Source of the DNA: Phallusia fumigata
Taxonomy: Eukaryota; Chordata; Ascidiacea; Phlebobranchia; Ascidiidae
Direction: 5' to 3'
NCBI GenBank assembly: GCA_008931825.1
Contig: QXVZ01013746.1
Location: 1-22,356 of the forward strand
Length of the DNA stretch: 22,356 nt
Every line of letters starts with the position of its first letter. Position 1 is the first letter of the stretch. Positions 1-9,479 of this stretch are shown piece after piece. The notes beneath the pieces are model-generated. The model made no database searches. It was not told the origin of the DNA and saw only the letters and a list, made by a program, of their open reading frames with translations. Made by a program: the position numbers and the translations under genes.

Positions 1-220
1 GAGCGACGTGTTGTCGCCGTGTTTTTCGTAGGCCACGTTCGTTACTCCGTTCATTTCGACCCCCTCGCTTCCATCGGTCCTGTCGCCCGCTTTGACACAC
101 CCGTAACCTCGCCGCTTGCATATCAGGTAACCAATAACTACAGCAAATGATACGAAGAGCTGCACTGCAGCGTACATCACAGGGAAAAGAAAGATGGCGT
201 CGAAGTCGGGGGATGAAATG
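1..220 (-). CDS. SLC10 gene exon 8, partial (last helix and cytoplasmic tail)
   Basis: The acceptor is ATCCACAG. It encodes SSPDFDAIFLFPVMYAAVQ and the last helix ending VVIGYLICKRR, then a charged tail. Seventy-three full codons run to the window edge without a stop, so the true end of the protein lies outside. Confidence 0.9.
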
Positions 221-3200
221 CTGTGGATGTTCACATATTCATGCACGTTTAGAAGGGTTTTGGACGCCAAACGTTAGATTTGCAACCTGCTGCCCGCGAA
301 GAGATACGCATTTTTCATTTTTTTCTCCGTGACGTAACAATGCGACCTACAGCGAACGTTTTCACTCATTTTTTTTTTCCTTACCAATTTCACTCATTTT
401 TCTTCGTAAACAAAGTTTTTTTTTCTATTTCTAAATAAAGTTTTCATTGTGCAAAAAAAACAAATTCAGCTTATGGTAAGTGAAGATGAAGTCCGCGGTA
501 ATCAGGTTACATATTTTCGCCCCACAGTAACAAAGATTCTAAACCGCTGTTCTAAGCAGTAAGTGTTTATTTGTTAAACCAACGCTTTTAAAAAAAACTT
601 ACATAACAATTTTGTCAACAGACATTTATGAGCAATGTATACACATCCCCGTGTGACGTAACGTCTACATGCTAATTAGGTTTCTGAACTCAAAACAAAT
701 TGCAAAACAATGTTGCAAACGTTTTCTTTTTAAAACAGAATTTGAAAGCCAAATGTATTTGACCACACAGGGTAACATATTACTTATCCAGCAAAAAAAG
801 GTAAAAAACAGACAATATGTCTGAGCAACTTACTCGAATGAGCGGACCACTATGGATGTTCCCACCGCTGAGCTTTGCATGGCCGTCTCTATGGCAACCG
901 TCCGACGCGCCTCAATCGAAAATTTCAGCCACGGGAGGCGCGTTGCTAGGTAACCGAGCACCAGGGCTATGCTCGGCAGGAGAAGCACAACCTTTTGATC
1001 CAAGTTAGAAATTGTGAATTTTATCGAAGTCAAATCTTGCCGCAACAGTTGCAAGGTATTTGGTGCAAAACTTTGACAGACGAACATTGTGGAAAAAATT
1101 GGTGACTATTTTTTCGCGAGTATTTGGTGTTTAGGGTCGGGTGAGTGGGAACAACAATTAAAGCTTCAGGAATTATAAAAAAATCAGTCAAATTTGACGA
1201 CAATTTAACGAAAAGGAAAAACAAACAGTCAAGATGTCCTTTGTTATCATATACCAGGGGTCGGCAACTCCTGGCACGCGAGATGAATATTTATGACGCG
1301 CTAAATGATTTACGAGTTTATTTTCTAATCCATTTTCTAATTCCAAGTTTTGCATCCTCTTTGTTTAACATTTTGGTATTTTGTTAAGTCATTAACATTT
1401 GACATAATTTGACACACTGCGTTTAAAAGATTGTCGACTCCTGGTATATACACATGTTTTCGATTCGGCGCAGTATGAACACAAACAAAAAAAACAACTC
1501 CCCAACCGTATATTGCAAGAAGCATCACATTTTCTGTTCGACACTAACCAGGATTTGCTTCCACGATATGACGTAATCGACCTTCTTGATTATGGCGAAC
1601 ACGATGACCATGATGAGAATAGCGATAGACCCCACAGCCGAACAAATCTACGAACATTGACCTGGGGTTATCACAAATGGAAACATGTCTACCCCAGTTT
1701 TTGCTGTAAAAGTGGGGACTATTTTGTTTCGTCACCAAAGTATAAGTGACGTCATTTCGATGTGATGTCATCGAGTTGACGTAATGGACTTTTTGGGTTA
1801 TAGTGGGGTGGACGTGATATCGATGTGATGTCATCAGATTGACGTATGGGTATCTTTGGGACATATTTGCCGAAAACAGCCTCCAATAAACGCCTTTAAC
1901 AAGGTTTAACTTTGCAGTATAGTTCAAGTGTTACATTTTAAGGAAAATATTAGAAATATTTTTACAATGTATATTCTGCAAATGATTTCTATGGCAGTTA
2001 TGTTTTTAAATTACCCTCTACTGCTGTGCGGTTTATTTTCTCACCTTAGTAATGTATTCTGACTTCTTCGGAAATTTATATTTGACCACGGAGCCCACCA
2101 GAACTGGAACCACGATTCCCAACAGCGCGTAACCTTGAAAAATTATACAGTGGTAAGGTTCTAGACACTTGACAATAGAGGATGGCCACATTAAGATCGC
2201 AAGGTTGGGGGTTCGAATTTTGTCTCGATCATGTTTTGCGAGGAGCATAAAATTTAAGCTTGCTTGAACCTGCGGATTAACTTGAATAAAACTCGCAAAA
2301 CGAAACATATGCGACCTTACAGCTATTAGTTGGTTGACTGTTGCAAAACAAGTATAATATATAAATCAATATATAAAACATAAGTGCCAGAGAACTTGTA
2401 AGTAGTAAATACTTTATAATACAAACGTTTTACTATTCGCTGTAGTGATTATGCACCGATGATGACAACAGCGATTGTTGGGACATTTGAATTACAATGT
2501 ATTCACTAAAATTAAAATACAAGCTCTCTGACAGTTACGTGTTTAAGAATTCAAAGCAAATGGAATCTTGTGAGCTGCAGACAGTGCACACTGTTTCGAC
2601 CTGTAAGGTCTCATCAGCACAGCTGGTGACAGGACATTGGCCGTTTCGGCTAGTGTAGCCAAATTACGGCACTTTAGTTTGAGAGTAACAGGCTGGAAAC
2701 CCATACCTCACGTCATCTGTTCGATGCCACAACTGGGCATAAACTACAGACAAACTGGTTCCACAATGGCCAAGTAACTGCTTGGGAACCAAAGGNTTCC
2801 ACAATGGCCAAGCAACTGCTTGGGAACCAAAGGGATTGTCGATTCAGTGTCACTGCATCAATATAAAAGCAAAAAGCAAATACGATTTTGTGGGCTCAAA
2901 AATTGGCTTTTTGCTTTTATATTAAATGGAATCTTGTTCAACTTATTAAATACAAACACGGCTTACCGAGTTGGTCGAACGGAACCCGGAGATGATCATC
3001 GATCTGGAGAATCAGTGGAAAGACGAAAAGCCACAGTGGCATAGTGCCAAGCGCAAGAAGAGTTGAGGCAGTTGTCATGACGATGCTGAATAAACAAACA
3101 CAGATGTTTTAAACTTGGGACACGAAATGCTTACTCAGCAAAAAATACACATACATAATACTTGCATGATAATGGATCCTTACATTTTTGGCATTTTATA

Positions 3201-4644
3201 TGGTATCGTTTCCGCAAGGATTAACGTATGGGTACAGATGTAATTGCTATGTGATAGCAGTGTTAAAAGGACGTGATCACTTATAGATTTGGAACTAAAG
3301 TTTAGAAGAAACCCTTTGTGGAAAATGGACCCATGTTTTAAAAATGTGGACAAAAAATGCATCAAATTTCACAGCCCAAATTAGCAAACCGTATATCACC
3401 ACTATATTCAACATGATCGACCGCCTGGTGCTCGCAAGTTTGTGCGTTCTAATTCCGTCTGCGGCATTACTGCAATGTGGCAGGGAGCTTGACGTTGGAA
3501 TAAATATGACACATACAGGCGTTGTACAGCCTGTATAGGGGATAAAATAAAATAAAAACCCATAACAACCTCAAGTCCATGTCCCCGTCCAGCCAGTATG
3601 CCACAATATTGCTGTAGGCTCCACCAGGACATGTTGCCATAATCAGAACTCCCACCGTCTGCGCTGACGTCATCTGCACCGCACGAGATAGCCCAAGTCC
3701 AAGAACTGCAAAGCAATGATTGTAGTACACTACATGATTTCAAGTACAAAGGCTGGATTTTCAGTTCGTCGTTATGTAGGCTTCACTGTAACGGCAGTTA
3801 AGTTTAAAAGCGTGTGCAGATTTTTAAAGCATCCGGTTTTACGCACAAGAACCAACTTGTGTCTCCCCACTGAGACAAATTCGCTTTGTTTGTTATGCTG
3901 AGCTGTTGTTAAGCTTGAAAGAAGCCTTAAACCGTGTGTCAATGATTTTCTTGTGTCCGCGCGAAATTGTCATGAGATGCAAACCTCAGGAATTTCATTA
4001 AACGACTGGCAAATACCGCATAAGTCGACCAAATTACTTTTTTATAGAAAGGCATACATTGTAATTTTTTACTGACAACTTTTTGCCGCAGTTCAACCAC
4101 TGCTTAAAACTCAATAATAAAAACCCAATAACGTGAATTTTAATCGAAAATTATTTTACACTTGCATCCATTACTTCAATGAAACACTTTTCTAACAAGA
4201 GTTTCTTTACCAAATGTTTTTGTTTCAAAAAACACAATAACTCTTGGTTAAGGATTCAGTTTTGACATGAAACCATTTCGATCAGTCAGAGAAAAAACAA
4301 CAACACAATACTTACATGGCATTATGACGAGCTGCAAGAACAGAGCAGCAGCAAATTGTTTCGGCTTCTTCATGTAATTTAAAGCCGACTTAAGAACAAC
4401 TGAACATCCGAGACCGAACATAATCACAGCCAGGATTACTCTACACATAAATATCAATTGAAAAAAAGTGCTGAATTTCGCAAAGACTTTGTATTGCTAC
4501 ATAACTTGCCATTAAACTTCTGACATAGAAACGTGTACAAAATATTTGTTTTCTATTTTTTTGTGCAACTCACGCTGTACTGATCTGTATCGCTTCAGTG
4601 GTGGCGCTGTCGAGCCCGTTCTGCTCCGCCGCGGTCGTCGTCAT
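1..4644 (-). CDS. Slc10a-like: SLC10-family sodium/bile acid (organic anion) cotransporter, 8 exons, C-terminus cut by window edge
   Basis: Eight minus-strand exons (4644-4574, 4440-4316, 3705-3570, 3085-2967, 2133-2045, 1647-1549, 991-834, 220-1) join in frame across GT-AG introns to give 339 codons with no stop before the edge. Family length is about 350 residues, so little is missing. SLC10 landmarks appear in order: IMFGLGCSV near residue 32, PKQFAAALFLQLVIMP (50-65), CPGGxxSN (91-98), WLDGDMDLS (103-111), MTTASTLLALGTMP (114-127) and ETAMQ (248-252). In bacterial and vertebrate homologues the SN, TT/ST and E-xxx-Q residues lie in or near the two sodium sites, and all are kept, so sodium-coupled transport of bile-acid-like or sulfated organic anions at the plasma membrane is likely. 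The hydrophilic tail contains NVAY and an NTS triplet. The exact vertebrate orthologue (A1, A2, A4, A6 or other) cannot be decided. Confidence 0.93.
834..991 (-). CDS. SLC10 gene exon 7 (ETxMQ motif)
   Basis: Encodes VVLLLPSIALVLGYLATR and the following RRTVAIETAMQSS, the E-xxx-Q sodium-site helix of the family. The acceptor is CAAAAG with an imperfect pyrimidine tract, and the donor is GTAAGT. It ends in phase 2 and is completed to Asp by exon 8. Confidence 0.92.
1255..1443. mobile_element. hAT-type MITE in SLC10 intron 6
   Basis: The left end reads CAGGGGTCGGCAA and the right end is its inverted form CAGGAGTCGACAA. The flanks TCATATAC (1247-1254) and GTATATAC (1444-1451) match at 6 of 8 bases, consistent with the 8-bp target duplication of hAT transposons. 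There is no internal coding capacity, so it is non-autonomous. Confidence 0.75.
1549..1647 (-). CDS. SLC10 gene exon 6
   Basis: Thirty-three codons in phase 0 encode a single hydrophobic segment beginning ICSAVGSIAILIMVIVF. The acceptor is TTCGTAG and the donor GTTAGT. Other frames of this stretch are longer but give no family match. This frame restores the SIAxAILI pattern found in SLC10A1/A2. Confidence 0.85.
1747..1850. repeat. 63-bp tandem repeat, two copies, CRE-like half sites
   Basis: The block TCGATGTGATGTCATC recurs with a period of 63 bases (1757 and 1820), each copy followed by a TTGACGTA. The first copy opens with a perfect TGACGTCA and the second carries GACGTGAT. It lies in SLC10 intron 5. 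Confidence 0.7.
2045..2133 (-). CDS. SLC10 gene exon 5
   Basis: Encodes a helix YALLGIVVPVLVGSVV followed by KYKFPKKSE, matching the family's helix-then-WPKKA turn. The acceptor is TTTTTCAAG, the donor GTGAGA, and the exon ends in phase 0. Confidence 0.9.
2181..2250 (+). repeat. tRNA-SINE fragment (box B)
   Basis: The stretch ATCGCAAGGTTGGGGGTTCGAATTTT followed by TCTCGAT matches the box B half of the SINEs at 13604 and 17041. The box A half is decayed. It lies in SLC10 intron 4. Confidence 0.55.
2376..2544. mobile_element. Palindromic MITE, family with core CGCTGTTGTCATCAT
   Basis: The left end AACATAAGTGCCAGAGAACTTGT pairs with the right end, whose reverse complement is AACACGTAACTGTCAGAGAGCTTGT. 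The middle on the minus strand contains CAACAATCGCTGTTGTCATCATC. Its length and ends match the copy at 19110-19282. Confidence 0.7.
2558..2937. mobile_element. SINE-like retroposon with 14-bp flanking direct repeats
   Basis: The direct repeat AAATGGAATCTTGT occurs at 2558-2571 and 2924-2937 and brackets about 350 bp. The head (CAGACAGTGCACACTGTTTC and onward) recurs at 12535. The tail ends with an 18-bp perfect hairpin, arms AATATAAAAGCAAAAAGC and its inverse (about 2859-2923). The direct repeats look like a target-site duplication. An N at 2796 lies inside. Confidence 0.65.
2759..2833. repeat. 37-bp direct duplication flanking an N (assembly seam)
   Basis: The segment TTCCACAATGGCCAAG and following bases occurs at 2759-2795 and again at 2797-2833 with one mismatch. 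The only base between the copies is N. It is best read as two overlapping contig ends that were not merged. Confidence 0.75.
2967..3085 (-). CDS. SLC10 gene exon 4 (MTT.STLLALG motif)
   Basis: Encodes MTTASTLLALGTMPLWLF and then a polar loop with VPFDQLG. The MTTxST-LALGxMP pattern is diagnostic for SLC10. The acceptor is TTTATTCAG and the donor GTAAGC. Confidence 0.93.
3570..3705 (-). CDS. SLC10 gene exon 3 (CPGG..SN motif)
   Basis: Encodes the most conserved part of the family: MATCPGGAYSN followed by IVAYWLDGDMDL. The acceptor is TTTGCAG. The donor is a weak GTTGTT, but the phase (AG + C = Ser) restores the expected DLS sequence. A perfect TGACGTCA octamer lies inside this exon. Confidence 0.93.
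4316..4440 (-). CDS. SLC10 gene exon 2
   Basis: Encodes the first family-typical membrane helices, including IMFGLGCSVV and the segment ending LQLVIMP. The acceptor is a TGTAG and the donor GTAAGT. The length of 125 bases carries phase from 2 to 1 and agrees with exons 1 and 3. Confidence 0.92.
4574..4644 (-). CDS. SLC10 gene exon 1 (start codon)
   Basis: Codes for a hydrophilic, Thr/Ala-rich N-terminus beginning MTTTAAEQNG, 23 codons plus two bases. The donor reads GTGAGT and the split Ala codon (GC + A) is completed by exon 2. There is no signal peptide, as expected for the family. A polypyrimidine-plus-CAG motif lies 6 bases upstream of the ATG. Confidence 0.85.
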
Positions 4645-4672
4645 GGCAACTGACATAGAAAAATAAAACAAA
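4645..4672 (-). promoter_or_regulatory. Splice-acceptor-like sequence just upstream of the SLC10 start codon
   Basis: Reading the minus strand, a TTTTATTTTTCTATGTCAG tract ends 6 bases before the ATG at 4644. It could be the acceptor of a 5'UTR intron or, if this is a Ciona-type tunicate, a spliced-leader trans-splice site, since tunicates are known to trans-splice many mRNAs. Confidence 0.45.
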
Positions 4673-4816
4673 CATTAATTAAGAGAGTTTTAAAACGTGT
4701 CTTCCTCATGGAAGAGGACCAACGACAAGGTGCCAGCAGATACATAACTCGTAAACATAATTGAGTTTAATGGTCGTATCATTAAATATTTATCAAACTT
4801 CCTCTTTGAATTAAAC

Positions 4817-5015
4817 CAGTGGTTCCCAACCGGGAAGAAATTTGATGAGTTGAGGGGAGGAATTTCCACTTTTTAGTAAAGTTATTTATGATGAGTGTAG
4901 TATTTCTTTAAATGTAGACCAACTTTTTAGCATTACTTTTTACCACAGCTCGTATAGGAATGAAAAGTTCCAAAATAAGCAAAGGGGGATTTCATCAAAA
5001 AGTTTGGAACCACTG
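4817..5015. mobile_element. hAT-type MITE
   Basis: Ends are CAGTGGTTCCCAACC on the left and GGAACCACTG on the right, the common hAT terminal form. The flanks AATTAAAC (4809-4816) and ATTTTAAC (5016-5023) agree at 6 of 8 bases. The right half is repeated in the duplicated block after the N at 5286, where the end reads GGGGAACCACTG. Confidence 0.75.
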
Positions 5016-5637
5016 ATTTTAACATTAATCGGATAAAGATATCAGGTCCTCAGTATGAGATTACGTCTTAAATATGTGCCCCCTACAAACGTTAAATTTT
5101 ACAACCATAGAGCGCTAAAGTAAATGCAATAATTATGAATACGACGCGGTTGCCGACATTGTGGTATTTGTTTTACAGCAGAAATCCTAAAAGAAAGAGA
5201 ACAAGTCATAGGAAAAGGTGTACACAGTTATGCGCTAAGTGAAAATGCTTCATTAATCAACAACAACAACAACCGATTGTCGACCNACCAACTTTTTAGC
5301 ATTACTTTTTACCACAGCTCGTATAGCAAGGGAGGAATAAAAAGTTCCAAAATAAGCAAAGGGGGATTTCATCAAAAAAAGTTGGGGAACCACTGGTTTA
5401 AACATTAATCGGATAAAGATTTCAGGTCCTAAGTCATAGGCTACGCCTTAAATTTGTACCCCTACTAACGTCAAATTTTACAACCATTGAGCGCTTAAGT
5501 AAATGCAATAATTATGAATGCGAAGCGGTTACCGACATTGTGGCATTTATTTTACAGCAGAAATCCTAAAAGAAAGTCAAGTCATAGGAAAGGTGTACAC
5601 AGTTATAATCAACAACAACAACAACCGATTGTCGACC
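4918..5637. repeat. Diverged direct duplication around N at 5286 (probable two haplotypes)
   Basis: Bases 4918-5285 and 5287-5637 are the same sequence with many substitutions and small indels. Both begin ACCAACTTTTTAGC and both end in CAACAACAAC...CGATTGTCGACC. An N sits exactly at the junction. Unmerged alleles of a very polymorphic diploid explain this better than a real tandem duplication. Confidence 0.8.
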
Positions 5638-6850
5638 GATACATGCCAGTGACTGACTAATCGTTCTACGTCATATAATGGGGGAGTTTCCAATCATGAA
5701 ATGTGATGCGTCATGGTTTCGGTAGAGATGAAGGCATAAATGCATGGCAGGACTAAACAGCTTGAAACAGCGTAAGGGCCACAAGAGAAAATATTTATTT
5801 CGGGGCCCACATGCTAGCGTAGTTGTAAAGTTTTTATAATATGACCGACTAAGCGTCCCAAATCGACAAAAAATTTGTTACTTATTACAGCAATAATCAA
5901 AAAGAGCGATCAAGCAGTACCGCACATTTTTTAAAACGAAAGTAATTAAAGCTTTTTGGCCGTATGGTGTGCTGGTCTAATGTATAGGTAAATGTTTACA
6001 AATTCACACAAAGAGGGTTGTATTTCTAACTTAAATTGTTTTTTAAAACATCTACAGTACACATGCTTCAAGGTTGTTGCTATGCATGCCCGCCTGAAAC
6101 AGGTTTGTTAACCAGTTTTGCGTAATCAACCATGTCCAAGTTTTTTTGGACTCCAAAACTAGATGATACTTTCATGGCAATGCAATATATGGTAGATTTG
6201 ATAATAGATATTTACAATTGTTAACATCACAGTAACCTGTTGAACTACAATTGTTAACATTACAGTTACCTGTTGAATCCGGTACACCGGTTGAATTAAC
6301 CATTTTGTCGCAGTCTCTTGTTGTTCGAACACAAACTTATCAAAACATGCCTATTATGTGTCAAACCCTGCGATAACAAAAAGGTTAACAATAGTGAACA
6401 AAGTACATGTACGTTGTTTCGATGTAAATCCCACACAGATTTGCAGTGTGTTGAAGGTTTAACTACCATATCTGAACAGAAAAATTGAGAACAGTCACAA
6501 TAACTACAGCCGCATACAAAACGGCGCAATGAAAATCACTATGTCACAAAACAGATTTAAGTTCAAGTTCCATCTTCACAACGTATTTTTTAGTTGAACA
6601 AAACATAGGTAGATGCATAAAATCCGGACATCTAGGACTGTTCAAGAATTATTTCCGGGCTCAGATTTTAAGACCGAAACTTCGCAAATGTCTGGAAAAA
6701 CCCTGACGTATACCCTAACCCTAGGTTGCAATTCACAAGGACTCGTTAGCATTAACATGTGAAGTTATACCAAGGACACGAAATTTACAACAGTCTTTTA
6801 TCTCGGGGCTGCCCATTGACTAATTTACTGCAGAAAACAGAAATTGGCGT
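5638..6850. other. Non-coding stretch with one short tandem repeat
   Basis: I see no exon with plausible splice sites in this stretch. It holds a 33-bp tandem repeat at 6213-6278 and a short CCCTAACCCTA run near 6713. Its small open frames have no family resemblance. Confidence 0.5.
6213..6278. repeat. 33-bp tandem repeat, two copies
   Basis: The unit TACAATTGTTAACATCACAG and onward is present twice (6213-6245, 6246-6278), differing at about three positions. Confidence 0.75.
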
Positions 6851-6858
6851 GTTTAAAA

Positions 6859-6959
6859 GAAAACGTGACGCAAAAGGTGACGTCATATGGTGACAAGGTG
6901 CATACGGCGTCTACTTCCGCTCCGTTACTTTAAGACATCACTGATTGCGTCACGTTTTC
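6859..6959. promoter_or_regulatory. Inverted-repeat-bounded CRE/ETS patch
   Basis: A perfect 15-bp inverted repeat (GAAAACGTGACGCAA at 6859-6873, its complement at 6945-6959) encloses a TGACGTCA (6878-6885), a second TGACAAG and an ETS-like ACTTCCG. It could be a promoter or enhancer, or a very small MITE whose ends are the inverted repeat. No coding exon is recognised next to it. Confidence 0.4.
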
Positions 6960-7571
6960 CTTTTCTTCGCGCATATGTATACAACGCAATTGCTAAAACG
7001 TTTGCAACAGAATGTGTTTACTATATACATGCTCTCTGGTGGTTTTGAATTATGTTACTCTTTAAGCTGTATCTTGTGTTCGTAGTTCTAGCATATTTTT
7101 CCTTCTGTCGGCTCAGATTCACCATTTACAACATGGAATGCCACTAGAGGCGGGGTAGAGAACACTGTGTACAGAAATACCAACATTTGGTGCTAATTCT
7201 GAAGCAAATTTTCCCCTGCTAGACACAGAGCTGTACTAAGAAACAACCTTGTTTACCTACAAAACACAGACAAGAGCTAAAAAAAATTCGTACCATTCTT
7301 GACCTGTTCGTTCAGCGAAGTGTTATCGCCTTTGGCATGGAAAACCAATGGCATTTTAGGTGGATGCACAGTGGCAGCCATAGAAAAAATGGCCCAACAC
7401 GAAGCTTATGTAAGAAAGGGCAATAATTCGATCGATTTACATTTACTATGCAGAATGTAAATCCTTTATCAATGGCCTGTTCGAAAAACCGGTAGATCAA
7501 TAAAATTGTGCTGTGTGAATTCCAGACCCTAATGATAAGATCGCGTGAAAAAGTAAAAATTAGGCTTGTTG
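6960..7571. other. Non-coding, nothing recognised
   Basis: The stretch is AT-rich without repeats or convincing exons. The minus-strand open frame at 7312-7500 has no family resemblance and no good splice context. Confidence 0.45.
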
Positions 7572-7757
7572 TAGCTTTTCAGCCAAAAGTATTTTTGCTT
7601 ACCTAAGTTTCGACGTCCTATTTAGGTCGTCTTCCTCGGGGGAAATAACACTCAAAATCGCGACATACAATACGCAATGACTAAAGGCAGCTTATATCAA
7701 AAGACGACCTGATTAGGACGTCAAAACGTCGGTACGCAAAAGTTGCCAGAAAAGCTA
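7572..7757. mobile_element. Palindromic MITE, ends TAGCTTTTC
   Basis: The arms TAGCTTTTCAGCCAAAAGTA... and the inverse of ...TTGCCAGAAAAGCTA pair over about 60 bases. The pairing includes GACGTCCTATTTAGGTCGTCTT against its inverted partner GACGTCCTAATCAGGTCGTCTT. No reading frame is present inside. The superfamily cannot be assigned. Confidence 0.7.
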
Positions 7758-9350
7758 TTATAAGTTCATACTATACCTAGCAGCGACAGTCTATAATATA
7801 TATTGAGTGACAATTGTCTAAAAGACGTCATATTCTCGCTTTTGGCGCTTTCAAAGTTACCGATTTTGAAGTTTATCAAAAAATTTTGATTTCATAAACC
7901 GTGACATATTTAAGTCTGCATTTTTGCGTGGAATTAAGGCTAAGGTCAGATTTAATGCACAATGCGTTACTAACCTGATTTTGATAAATTATTCAGCAGC
8001 TATTTTATTCACGCGGAACGCAGCAGTATTCAGTGCTACATCGACTGCTATGACTACATGTAGTTTTTGTGAAGTTGGTCACAATAGGATGTAAAATAAC
8101 ACTGCCTTCCTTTCCACCAACAATGTGCCGCTAACACAGCGGCTTTTGATGTCCAAAACTGGGCTTGCAAGATTTGCCTCGAGAAAAAAATACATTTGTT
8201 ATCGCACTGTACTTCTGCTAATGTCTGCCAGCATTTAATGCAGTAAACAACAGTGCATGATCGGCGATCAGATGTTGTCAACACATCATACTAAACGTCT
8301 AACACGAATTTTAAATGCAACTGTTGTAGGCTAATAGCTACTGTGAATAAATTACACCCCCTTGTTACCACTTAATCTACGCTGGGCTGTGCCTGTAGTT
8401 ACAGTCTTGCAAAAGTGTTGAACTTAGCCTTGGGCGTTATTGGTTTCAAGCTGCTCGAATGGCTAATTAAACATCTGTTAAAGAGCTTTAGGTCCGTTTT
8501 GTACTACATACAGTACCTCACCGTGCTGCCATTCTTGCAAATTAGCAATATTTCGTCTGTGCTTATAGCGACCGAAACGGTGTAACCAATTGCAGAATTT
8601 CGTAAACAACAACAGACGTAACCAAACCATCTGAACAATGGCCTTTAAAAAGACCCTTTGATAGTGGGGATGGTTTAACAACAATACGCTAAGTATTTGG
8701 TACACGTCACAGTTAGTTAAGTGCCAATTTCGGCGTAGAATTGCAATTAAGTAACCGCGTAGGCTGCCCCGGCGTCAAAACAAATCCAGTCTGCTGCTGC
8801 AAGTTCCAATAGCGTAAGCCGACATGTACATATTACTACTTATTAGTAGGTCTGCTGAATGCTGGTCTAGCTGTAGGCGGCCCTTGTGTTACATAGTACG
8901 TTTTTTGGTTATTATAATAAACCACTTTGTAAATGTAACAACACTTTACAGTCACATCACAACAAATCATAACAATGGCAATGGTAGAGTCGAGGCGTAC
9001 ACAGGTAAGCTGTTTACATTTTTACACCTGACAAGATTAACTTTGCGAAACATTGAGATAAAACCAAGCTACTAAAGGCATTAAATTTGTGCTGCTAGGC
9101 CTTAAATCAACCCCAAGTCTTCAAAGTAGCATTAAACTGTACAAACAAGAGAACTAAGGCCACAAAACTGCTGTGCTACGATTTAAAACATACTGCTGAA
9201 TGATTCCCGCATTACATCACAACAAAATCAGTGGGACATATCAAGGCCACAGTAAAGCATTGTAACCTACGGTAAGCTAAACAGCAGGAAGTCTAAGCTG
9301 TTGTAATAATGCTGTTCTCGAAAATCTGTCAACCAAACTACACAGCAGTC
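7758..9350. other. Non-coding, nothing firmly recognised
   Basis: No domain-bearing exon is visible on either strand. A minus-strand ATGGCAGCACG followed by GTGAGG near 8516-8530 resembles a first exon with a good start context and donor, but it encodes under four residues and no following exon was found. Confidence 0.4.
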
Positions 9351-9479
9351 ACATGACAGTATATAGGCGTACCTTCAACCATCCCCTTTTTGTGTGCCTT
9401 CAGCCTTTGTGCTTTTGTGAGCTGAACGAGAAGCACAAGATGCGATGACTCGTGAACAAACGTCCCGTTCTCGACGAGT

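Noticed and set aside
1544-1927. 127-codon minus-strand open frame over SLC10 intron 5 and exon 6
   Set aside because: A different frame with a proper acceptor at 1647 gives the SLC10 sequence. The long frame reads through the tandem repeat.
3408-3749. 113-codon minus-strand frame over SLC10 exon 3
   Set aside because: It is an out-of-frame shadow. The CPGGxxSN motif is in the other minus frame and is bounded by splice sites.
5260-5275. CAACAACAAC microsatellite
   Set aside because: It is too short to be notable, and is present in both copies of the duplicated block.
6705-6725. Telomere-like CCCTAACCCTA
   Set aside because: Fewer than two full repeats are present, so chance is sufficient.
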